A DNA stretch of 64,000 bases from positions 20,209,735 to 20,273,734 of the forward strand of contig NC_071396.1 of assembly GCF_022682495.2 (NCBI RefSeq), written 5' to 3'. This DNA comes from Desmodus rotundus. Its lineage: Eukaryota; Chordata; Mammalia; Chiroptera; Phyllostomidae. Below the pieces are notes generated by a model. That model did not search any database. It was not told the origin of the DNA and worked only from the letters and a program-made list of their open reading frames with translations. Shown piece by piece: positions 25,555 to 33,373 of this stretch; the stretch's first letter is position 1, and each line of letters opens with the position of its first letter. A program made the position numbers and the translations under genes.

Positions 25555-26240
25555 AAACTCAAGTGCTCAGTTCAGCCCGGGCAGAGCTGGGGTTGCCAAC
25601 CATGGCGGGGCGCGCCGGGCTGGCTGTTCACGCCAGGCGCGGACTCCCCCCCACCGGGGCTGAGCCTGGCCCGGGCCGCGTGGTGCGCGCACATCCGCTC
25701 CGCCTCTGACAACGCCCGCGAGCGGCGGACTCAGCCAGCAGCACACCCCACGGCCCGCGCCGCACCACCTCGAACCCATGCGGGGCCGGGAGCTGGGCCT
25801 GCAGGAGCAGGGCCGCCGGGGGGCGGTGATTGGAGGCGCAGGGCCGCCGCGGGGCGGGGGCTGCGCAGTGACGCAGCGCGCTGGCCGCAGCCACGGATCC
25901 CAGGAATGTGCGTTCACTCAATGAGGCCGCCAGCGCCAGCAGCGCCGAGTCACGTCCGCGCGGAGCGTGCGCACTCGGCAGCGGCGCACGCGGGCTTCGG
26001 CCCCTTGCCCACGTCACGCGCCCGCCTGAGCCCTACATAAGCGGCCCGGTGCTGGGGCCGTGAGGACCGCGCTTGGTGCAGAGGGGAAGCAGAGCGGGCG
26101 GGAGGGCTGGGTGTCGGGACGTCGTTCTCCGCCCCCGTCCCTACCCATAGGTCCTAGGCTTGGGAAGTCATTATTCAATGTTTGGAAAACTTCAGGAGGT
26201 CGGCGGCGCGTGCCCCCGCTCCAAGACACACGCGAGTGTA
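25555..26240. promoter_or_regulatory. Upstream CpG island with TATA-like and CRE-like elements
   Basis: This is a second CpG-rich block, separated from the main island by about 200 bp of ordinary sequence (26240-26440). On the plus strand it has a CRE-like ACGTCA at 26011-26016 and a TATA-like TACATAA at 26034-26040, with other CACGTC and TGACGC motifs near 25870-25960. A start about 30 nt downstream of the TATA-like box would fall near 26065. It may be an alternative IRF2BP2 promoter, a noncoding-RNA promoter or a proximal enhancer. Sequence alone cannot decide between these. Confidence 0.55.
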
Positions 26241-26439
26241 AAGCACTTACTGAACAGTATAACTCCTAAAACCCTGTGAGCCACGCTGCTTACAGCCAGT
26301 ACAGTCGGAACCAAGTCACAAAGTGGCCCCGCTTTAGAAACACGAGTATTACCACGATTTTACCCAACCCAGGAGGGAGGGAGTTTCGACTGGGTTGAGG
26401 TCGCCGGGCGATTACAAGGGAGCAACGGCACTTATAGCA

Positions 26440-27242
26440 CCTTTAGCTGGGACGCGCCACCCGCCGGGCGCGGAGCGGACTGTCCAAGGAGTCTCCGCGC
26501 GGGGGAGGGGCGCGCGCGGGCGCGCGCGGGGCTGGGCAGGCGGGCGCGCGCGCACGAGGGGAGGGAGCCCGCGCAGGCGCTGTGCGAGGCTGTCGAAGAA
26601 TCAAGTCTGTAGAAGTGGAGCGGCGCGGCGGCAGGAGCAGCAGCGACGGCGGCGGCGGAGCTGAGGCGGGCTGGGTGCTGACGCGCGCGCTGGAGAGCGG
26701 CGACGCCCGGAGCAGTGAGGAAGCAGCAGAGCGACGCGGGGCCCGTGCCGTGCCCCAGCTCCACGCCGCCCGGCCTCCGCCGCTCCCGCGCGGCATGCCC
26801 CACCGCTCGGGCTGAGCTAGCCTCGGCGGCCGCCCCCCAGCCCCCGCCCCCCGTCCTCCCCGCCCCCCGCCCCGCACTCCGCGCCCGCCGCCGTCGCGAC
26901 CTGCTGCGCTCGCCCGCGCCCGCGCGGCCCGTCTTCGCTCCGGTCTGGAGGCCCGCCGCGGCCCCGGCCGAGCCCCCGCCGTCGCGCCCGCCGCCCACCC
27001 GCGCCCGCCGGGGGGCCGTGCTGCCGCGCCTGCAGCCCCTCGCCCCGCGCCCGCCGCCCCTCGTGTCCCGGGGGCGCTGCGCGGGCGCCGAGCCCGCGCG
27101 GGCTCTGCCTTTGCCGCCGCCCCTGCCGCCCCTGCGGCCGCCGCCGCCGCTGGTGGGGGAGCCGCGGGGTTGGGGGGGCAGGAGGGCGCGCGCGGGGCCG
27201 GCGGCGAGCGGCGGCGCCCCCTCCTCCGCGGGCTCCGCGGAC
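26440..27242 (+). promoter_or_regulatory. IRF2BP2: IRF2BP2 proximal CpG island, promoter and 5' UTR
   Basis: The block is extremely CpG-rich, with alternating CG tracts at 26510-26560 and GC-box-like runs. It continues without a break into exon 1 to about 28350. There is no TATA box near the start codon, as is usual for dispersed CpG-island promoters. The exact transcription start cannot be read from sequence. A six-codon upstream ORF beginning with ATG (26795-26815) would lie in the 5' UTR if transcription starts upstream of it. Confidence 0.8.
26795..26815 (+). other. Short upstream ORF in the probable IRF2BP2 5' UTR
   Basis: ATG at 26795 is followed by five sense codons and TGA at 26813-26815, about 430 nt before the IRF2BP2 start. 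Its context is weak to moderate (C at +4). It could modestly reduce translation if included in the mRNA, which depends on an unknown transcription start. It is not a recognised peptide. Confidence 0.35.
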
Positions 27243-28290
27243 ATGGCTGCGGCGGTGGCGGTGGCGGCCGCGTCCCGGCGGCAGTCGTGCTACTTGTGTG
27301 ATCTGCCCCGCATGCCCTGGGCCATGATCTGGGACTTCACGGAGCCCGTGTGCCGCGGCTGCGTCAACTACGAGGGTGCCGACCGCGTCGAGTTCGTCAT
27401 CGAGACGGCGCGGCAGCTCAAGCGGGCGCACGGCTGCTTCCCGGAGGGCCGCTCCCCGCCCGGCGCCGCCGCCGCTCCGGCTGCAGCGAAGCCGCCACCG
27501 CTGTCGGCCAAGGACCTCCTCCTGCAGCAGCAGCAGCAGCAGCTCGGCCACGCCGGCCCCGAGGCGTCCCCGCGCGCCCCGCAGGCTCTGGAGCGCTATC
27601 CGCTGGCCGCCGCCGAGCGGCCCCCACGCCTCGGCCCTGACTTCGGGGGCGCCCGGCCGGCCGCGGGCCTGGCCCAGCCGCCGACGCCGCAGCCGCCGCC
27701 CGTGAACGGCATTCTGGTGCCCAACGGCTTCTCCAAGCTGGAGGAGCCGCCGGAGCTGAACCGCCAGAGCCCGAACCCGCGGCGCGGCCACGCCGTGCCG
27801 CCCACACTCGTGCCGCTCATGAACGGCTCGGCCGCGCCTCTGCCCGCTGCGCTCGGCCTCAGTGGCCGCGCTGCCGCCTCGCTGGCCGCCGTGTCTGGGG
27901 CCGCGGCAGCCGGCCTGAGCTCTGCGCCGCCCACCGAGCTGGGCGCGCACAAGCGGCCCGCGTCCGTGTCGAGCTGCGCGGCTGCGGAGCACGAGCAGCG
28001 GGAGGCGGCGGCCAAGGAGAAGCCGCCGCCGCCAGCGCACCGCGGCCCGGCCGACAGCCTGTCCACCGCGGCTGGGGCCGCCGAGCTGGGCGCCGAGGGC
28101 GCGGGCAAAGGCCGCACGCCCGGAGAGCAGGACTGGGTCAACCGACCCAAGACCGTGAGGGACACGCTGCTGGCGCTGCACCAGCACGGCCACTCGGGGC
28201 CCTTCGAGAGCAAGTTTAAGAAGGAACCGACCCTGACTGCAGGCAGGTTGTTGGGGTTCGAGGCCAACGGGGCCAACGGGTCTAAAGCAG
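27243..28290 (+). CDS. IRF2BP2: IRF2BP2 coding exon 1
   Basis: This exon codes for residues 1-349 plus the first base of codon 350. It contains the C4 zinc finger, the CAG-encoded Q95-Q100 tract (27525-27542) and the low-complexity middle region with the FKKEP motif. It lies wholly inside the CpG island and is very GC-rich, so long stop-free frames also appear on the opposite strand. It ends at AAAGCAG|GTAGGG, a good GT donor. A GC-type donor lies 48 nt upstream, after 28242. Confidence 0.96.
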
Positions 28291-29606
28291 GTAGGGGCGG
28301 CAGTGGAGTGAGGGGATCTAGGGGAGAAAGGGACCGAGAACTGCTCCGCGGTGGGGGGCGGGGGTGTTCTCTTTCCATTCACCATTTTACCCTAACCCAG
28401 AAACAACAAACACCCAACTTCCTGCTCTGCCTCAGGCGGAACCAGTGCTTAGTGGCAACGTGTTCTTGTGCTGAAGCAGCACAACAGAGATGAGTCAGAC
28501 GGGGCTGATGATAGGCACTGACACAGGGTTTTCCTTTCCCAGCACATTCTTGGATGGGAGCGGGAGGGCACCAGTCACCTTTTAACCTGCTGGGGGACCT
28601 TACCCCTCGTGCTCGTAGTTAAACCTGGGGACCTGCATGCATGTGTATGTAGAAACGGGCAGTTGTGTGTGAGCCATTTTCTGAGGCGTTTTAAAAACTG
28701 CTCTAGGGCCTCCGAGCCAGCCCACAAGTGTTTTAAGTTGCACATGTATTTGAAACTCGTGTATTTTTAGATCCAGGCTCTTAGACGATAGAACCGTTCA
28801 GTGAGTTTTGTTTCGCATTAATAAATGATCCTTTTCACTGTGTGTTCATTTATTTCCTCTCTTTTTCTTTTATTTGCTTGTTTTTTACAGTTGCAAGAAC
28901 AGCAAGGAAAAGGAAGCCTTCTCCAGAACCAGAAGGTGAAGTTGGGCCCCCTAAAATCAATGGAGAGGCACAGCCATGGCTGTCCACGTCCACAGAAGGG
29001 CTCAAGATCCCCATTAATCCCACATCCTCTTTTGTATCTCCACCACCCCCCACTGCCTCACCTCATTCCAACCGGACCACACCGCCTGAAGCAGCCCAGA
29101 ACGGCCAGTCCCCCATGGCAGCCCTGATCTTAGTAGCAGACAATGCAGGGGGCAGCCATGCCTCGAAGGATGCCAACCAGGTTCACTCCACCACCAGGAG
29201 GAATAGCAGCAGCCCACCCTCTCCGTCCTCAATGAACCAAAGAAGGCTAGGCCCCAGAGAGGTGGGGGGCCAGGGGGCAGGCAGCACAGGAGGACTGGAG
29301 CCAGTGCACCCCGCCAGCCTCCCGGACTCCTCTCTGGCAGCCAGTGCTCCCCTGTGCTGCACCCTCTGCCACGAGCGGCTGGAGGACACCCACTTTGTGC
29401 AGTGCCCGTCGGTCCCTTCGCACAAGTTCTGCTTCCCTTGCTCCAGACAAAGCATCAAACAGCAGGGAGCTAGTGGAGAGGTCTATTGTCCCAGCGGGGA
29501 AAAATGCCCTCTTGTGGGATCCAACGTCCCCTGGGCCTTCATGCAAGGGGAGATCGCAACCATCCTTGCTGGAGATGTGAAAGTGAAAAAAGAAAGAGAC
29601 TCGTGA
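27243..29606 (+). CDS. IRF2BP2: IRF2BP2, interferon regulatory factor 2 binding protein 2 (join 27243-28290, 28891-29606)
   Basis: The spliced frame is 1764 nt and encodes 587 residues plus stop, the human length. The family is a nuclear transcriptional co-regulator that binds the repressor IRF2, cooperates with NFAT1 and VGLL4, and is reported as a muscle-enriched co-activator of VEGFA. Visible in the protein: an N-terminal C4 zinc finger (C16, C19, C37, C40); a six-glutamine run at 95-100; a long Pro/Ala-rich disordered middle; SUMO-type motifs FKKE at 325-328 and VKKE at 581-584; a basic nuclear localisation signal RKRK at about 355-358, followed by S360, whose phosphorylation is reported to control nuclear entry; and a C-terminal C3HC4 RING-type finger (C506, C509, C521, H527, C530, C533, C549, C555). 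The start has a good context (G at -3, G at +4), and [16 protein letters not shown] is the known family N-terminus. The reading frame is unbroken. The paralogues IRF2BP1 and IRF2BPL are excluded by the whole-length match to my memory of human IRF2BP2. Confidence 0.97.
28291..28890 (+). other. IRF2BP2: IRF2BP2 intron 1 (600 nt, phase 1)
   Basis: The intron begins GTAGGG and ends with a long T-rich polypyrimidine tract followed by TTTTTTACAG at 28881-28890. Splicing restores codon 350 as G|TT (valine) and joins the known family junction [13 protein letters not shown]. If the intron is retained, the exon 1 frame runs on to a stop at 28491-28493. I see no repeat insertion inside it. Confidence 0.95.
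28891..29606 (+). CDS. IRF2BP2: IRF2BP2 coding exon 2
   Basis: This exon codes for residues 350-587. It begins with the basic nuclear localisation signal and S360, continues through a Ser/Pro-rich linker, and ends with the RING-type zinc finger and the acidic-basic tail VKVKKERDS before TGA at 29604-29606. Base composition drops from the extreme GC of exon 1 to ordinary coding levels. All eight predicted zinc ligands are present. Confidence 0.97.
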
Positions 29607-29672
29607 CTTTCCAGTTTCAGACAAGCCCAATCGTTACCCTTAACTAAAACTGCTTGAATTGTATATATATCT

Positions 29673-29674
<2 letters not shown>

Positions 29675-29706
<32 letters not shown>
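29675..29706 (+). repeat. (AT)16 microsatellite in the IRF2BP2 3' UTR
   Basis: A perfect alternating AT tract lies 70 nt after the stop codon. It is self-complementary and could form a hairpin in the mRNA. It should be length-polymorphic. Confidence 0.95.
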
Positions 29707-29708
<2 letters not shown>

Positions 29709-30943
29709 AAGACAAGGGAAATGTAGACTTCATAAACATGGCTGTATAATTTTGATTTTTTGAATACATTGTGTTTCTATATTTTTTTTGACGACAAAAG
29801 GTATGTACTTATAAAGGCATTTTCTTCTTTTGTTAACGTTATTAGCATATCTTTGTGCTTTATTACCCTGGTGACAGTTACCGTTCAATGTAGGCTGTGA
29901 CTTGCGCTGCTTTTTTAGAGCACTTGGCAAAACCCAAAATGCTTCTAGCTGTGTTTGTATGCACTTACTTTAAAAAGAAAAAAAAAAGCCAAATACATTT
30001 TCTGACATTGTAAGATTGCCTTACTGTCTGTTATTCCTTATTGCTGCCCCTTTCTCAGGCTGGAGGCCAACTGGTGGAGAAGGAAAGGAAGTGAATGCAA
30101 GGGGCGCTGTTGCGAAGTGGGCATGCTAGTGGGAAATACCAAGTTTACCCCCAGAACATTAGCTTTTGAGTCTTTCTCTATTTTGTTCTTAAAGTTCAGT
30201 TGTTGGGACTTTGAGGACTGCCTGAGAGTTGCTGCTGAGAGATTTTTGAGACCGGTTTGGAGGGGAATTTTTCTTTTTTAGGGCAACGTTGATCCCTGTT
30301 CGCTGCCCACGTAATCAGTTGTAAGATGATGCTGCTGCATGCTAGTTGGTTACATAATAACACAATTCAGTGACGGAAGGCGGTGGTGATGGTGGCGTGC
30401 ACGGGATGGCACTGCCATCTTTGACCAGGGCCTGGCTCTGCAGCGCCCCTTCATCCTTGTAAACACCCCAGAGCGCTCGTTGTTGCTGTTGTCATTTCCT
30501 CGGGAACCGAGTTGCGAGGGAAGTTCCAGTCCAGGTGAACTTGGAGATTGTGGGATCGGTTTTGTTTCTGTTCTGTGTTTTGTTTATCATTTACCTGTAG
30601 TGCTATTGCTGTTGATGCTGTCGACCACGCCGTTTCCCGTGAGTGCTAACTACAGTATGGTACAATGACAGTAACGGCATCTGGTGCTGCCAGGACTGCC
30701 CGTGGGCATATCAGTAACAGCCCAAATGGGGGTGGAGGAAACCTGTCGTTTCTTTCTTCACATGTGTTTGAAATACCAAGTGAATAATACAGTCCTTCTG
30801 GGAAAAACTGATAAACTAGTGACAATTGAAGAAAAGGTTTTCCATCCTAGACAGGTCCCACCTCTCAACTATTTTTAGAAGCCTTTTTGTAAACTGATTT
30901 CTTTTGATCACTATTTTGCATCAGTAAAATGATTTTTTAAACC

Positions 30944-30949
30944 AATAAA
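30944..30949 (+). terminator. IRF2BP2: Possible proximal polyadenylation signal
   Basis: A perfect AATAAA sits 1.34 kb after the stop codon, with GT-rich sequence 50-70 nt downstream (the TG repeat at 30997). Use of this site would give a shorter 3' UTR lacking the distal AGCATTAA site. Whether it is used is unknown. Confidence 0.4.
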
Positions 30950-30996
30950 TCATCAGTTATTAGAAATAGTTGTCTCAGAGCGATACTGGGTTTATT

Positions 30997-31018
30997 TGTG
31001 TGTGTGTGTGTGTGTGTG
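30997..31018 (+). repeat. (TG)11 microsatellite in the IRF2BP2 3' UTR
   Basis: A perfect TG dinucleotide run lies about 50 nt downstream of the internal AATAAA. It could act as a GU-rich downstream element for the proximal poly(A) site. Confidence 0.95.
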
Positions 31019-32449
31019 CTGTTTTCACATCCACAGGAACACTATTTTAAGTCCTTTTATGTTCAGGTGTTTGTAACTTGGCCCTATAATTAGGCTGAAT
31101 CATCGCTTCAAGGTCTATTACAACTTATGTGTGTCGTTCACAACCCAGCTTCTATTTTAATTTGGAAATAGAGATTGTTACCCACTTTGGGTTATTTTTT
31201 AGTTCTGTTTCTGTCTTTTTAAAATTGCTCAACTATTTTTTAATGGTCGGGTTATTAACACTTGAAAATCAGATACTGCACCAAATACAGTATTTTTCGT
31301 GGTGTTTTTTAACGGGTGCACCTATGAACGCCGTACAAGTTCATGCTACCAGTCATTGTTACATGAGCAACAGACTTGCATGATTAACCAGGTGGTGGTT
31401 ACTTTTTTGTAAGTGGGGTAGCTATGACTCAGATCAGACTGGTTTCTCTTATGTAAATGTACACGTGCAGACACAGAGTCAGTTTTACATGCCCATGAAG
31501 ATATTTGTAAGGAATTCAGCTCTGATGGTCTGTTGTATAAATGTGTATCTAGGCACTTTATTATGAACTGGAATTTGACCTCTCCGATGTTACAAGTTGA
31601 TCAGTCATTTGACCTAATTTGTGGTAGCTATCTGTATGTTTTGCAATCTTAATACAGACAGCTTTCCAAAAAGAATAACAAAAGAACCATCCTGCTGTTT
31701 TGAATAAGTTTATCCAGCTGTGGAAAAGACAGCCTGTATCGTTCTCTGTGCTGATGACGGTTAAGGGGAAGAAAACAGCTTTCCAGGGCTGTGTGTGGAG
31801 GTTACTCCTATTAAAAAAGGAGATTTGCATGAGTCCGCCTGGCCCCTGGGTGGCCTTCGTGGAAGACTTACAGCTGGGCAATGTCGATCCGGGTTATTTT
31901 TCTGGCGTTCTCCTAAGTTAAAAAGTTAACATCGGGACACGGGGTTGGTCTGTTGTACCTGATGACAGTACAGAGATTCTCCACAGCTGGATGAAAATGT
32001 CAGAACTAACTACTTACTGTACACGGGCAGTATCAGGTTTCAAGTCCTAGTATTTCAGCTGTGCTTTTCATACTCAAAATATTCGGGGATGGGTGATAAA
32101 GCTTTCCCTTTTTTGCTTTACCAATTTATAGGATTTAACAGATGTACTGTCTTTCATGTGGCCTCACATTAAAAGTTACGAGAACGTACACTCGGTTTAC
32201 AACTTTTATTATATACATTTTCTTGGCCGCCAAGTATTTTAAAAAGTGTGCCACCTTTTAACCTTTACTTTTTTTTTTTTTAAGTTAGAGGTGATACTTT
32301 TTCTATATATGATGAAACTCCTGTTAACAGAAGTGAGTGTAATCTCAAGATATCAACATTATTATATTTTAAAATCACGCTGTGGAAATATCACCTGCAT
32401 TGTCATTTGTCAGATTTACAGTACTTTTTTTCTTTAACTTTTAGCATTA

Positions 32450-32461
32450 AATAAAAATAAA
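32450..32461 (+). terminator. IRF2BP2: Distal IRF2BP2 polyadenylation signals (tandem AATAAA)
   Basis: Two abutting AATAAA hexamers occupy 32450-32455 and 32456-32461. They are followed by a T-rich stretch (CCTTTTTTAATTGTTC, about 32489) suited to a downstream element. The resulting UTR length is close to what I recall for human IRF2BP2. Cleavage is expected near 32475-32485. Confidence 0.8.
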
Positions 32462-32489
32462 ATTGGGAGCACTGAACATTTTCTGGGGC

Positions 32490-33060
32490 CTTTTTTAATT
32501 GTTCAAAGTAGGGTTAGAATGGCTACCCCTTGAATCCCTGATGGCCGTGCAGCTCCAGGGCGTGTGGGTTAGGGTCTGGGGTTTGACCGGAGCTGCAGGA
32601 CAGGAGATAAAAGACACAACAAAAAGGCAAACTGGTGGCAGGAAAAAAAAAAAAAAAAAAAAAGGGCTAGAGCCTGGGGAAAGGGCAACTGGGTAGGGTA
32701 AACATGAAGTGAAGAGCGGGGCAAAGTACAGCCAGAAAGCACTTGTTTATTGTTCCACTTGCAGCGGAGCCAGCCTGCTGCAATAGAGGGCTGGAAGGAG
32801 GGAACAGTGACGGCATCGCAGAGACGCGAGACGTGGAGCTGCTCTCTGGGAAGCTCTGGAGTGAGACGGCTCTGTGGGGCCCAGGGAAATGCACTGAGGA
32901 CAAGAGGGCAGAAAAAGCCTGGCCTTTGCAAAGCTCTGGACCAGAGTCCCAAAAAACCGTGTATGAGCTTTATTGATCCTCTGAAACCGGGATTTATAAA
33001 CAGATGAAAGGTGGCAAACAGGAGACACATTTATGAACCACACTCCACTGTCACATAGCA
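32490..33060 (-). mobile_element. Possible LTR in reverse orientation, abutting the end of IRF2BP2
   Basis: Read on the minus strand, the block has two AATAAA signals in LTR-like settings (GATCAATAAAGCTC near 32979 and GAACAATAAACAAG near 32751), followed by C/T-rich sequence. A poly-A run on the plus strand (32643-32663) sits inside it. No retroviral coding frame adjoins it. Family and limits are uncertain, and it could be another kind of terminal sequence. Confidence 0.3.
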
Positions 33061-33198
33061 AGAAATTTCTAGGTGTTTGCAGCTTTTACTCTATTGAGCA
33101 ATGGCTTTGCAGACTTTTCTATGAAAGGACGTTGTGAAACTTCTAAGGAGTTAGAGGATAGAGAGGGTATGCATAGACTTAACTATGTTTTATTTATT

Positions 33199-33366
33199 AT
33201 TATTATCACTACTAGTATTTTGGACAGAGAGAAACACTGATTTGTTGTTTCAGTTATTTATGCATTCAGTGGTTGCTTCTTGTATGTGCCCTGACCGGAG
33301 ATCGAACCTGCAGCCTTGCCCTGTTGGGATGATGCTTTTAACCAACTGAGCTGCCTGGCCAGGCCC
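33199..33366 (-). mobile_element. VES SINE, reverse orientation, with target-site duplication
   Basis: The inverted VES end AACTGAGCTGCCTGGCCAGG, the inverted B box ATCGAACCTGC and an inverted A/T-rich tail are visible. TAGACTT followed by similar AT-rich sequence flanks it at 33174-33180 and 33367-33373, consistent with a target-site duplication. Confidence 0.88.
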
Positions 33367-33373
33367 TAGACTT

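Larger units (their letters stand above)
29607..32485 (+). other. IRF2BP2: IRF2BP2 3' UTR
   Basis: About 2.87 kb of AT-rich sequence lies between the stop codon and the tandem poly(A) signals. It contains a Pumilio-type TGTATATA at 29660-29667, an (AT)16 tract at 29675-29706, a (TG)n tract at 30997-31018, an internal AATAAA at 30944-30949, and an AGCATTAA octamer at 32443-32450. No ORF here resembles a protein, and no interspersed repeat is obvious, consistent with a constrained UTR. The end point is inferred from the distal signals. Confidence 0.8.

Noticed and set aside
25555..26040. 162-codon plus-strand frame in the upstream CpG island as a new gene
   Set aside because: It has promoter-like composition, overlapping open frames in several registers and on the other strand, and no domain. 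The block is better read as regulatory DNA.
26817..28385. 522-codon open frame on the minus strand opposite IRF2BP2 exon 1
   Set aside because: It is the antisense shadow of a GC-saturated coding exon with few A/T bases to make stops. It has low-complexity Arg/Ala/Gly composition, no domain and no splice context. The 270-codon frame at 26432-27244 is the same effect over the promoter island.
29675..29706. CRISPR-like or regulatory tandem array
   Set aside because: It is a plain AT dinucleotide microsatellite with no spacers, and the genome is mammalian. Other regular repeats in the window are likewise simple microsatellites.
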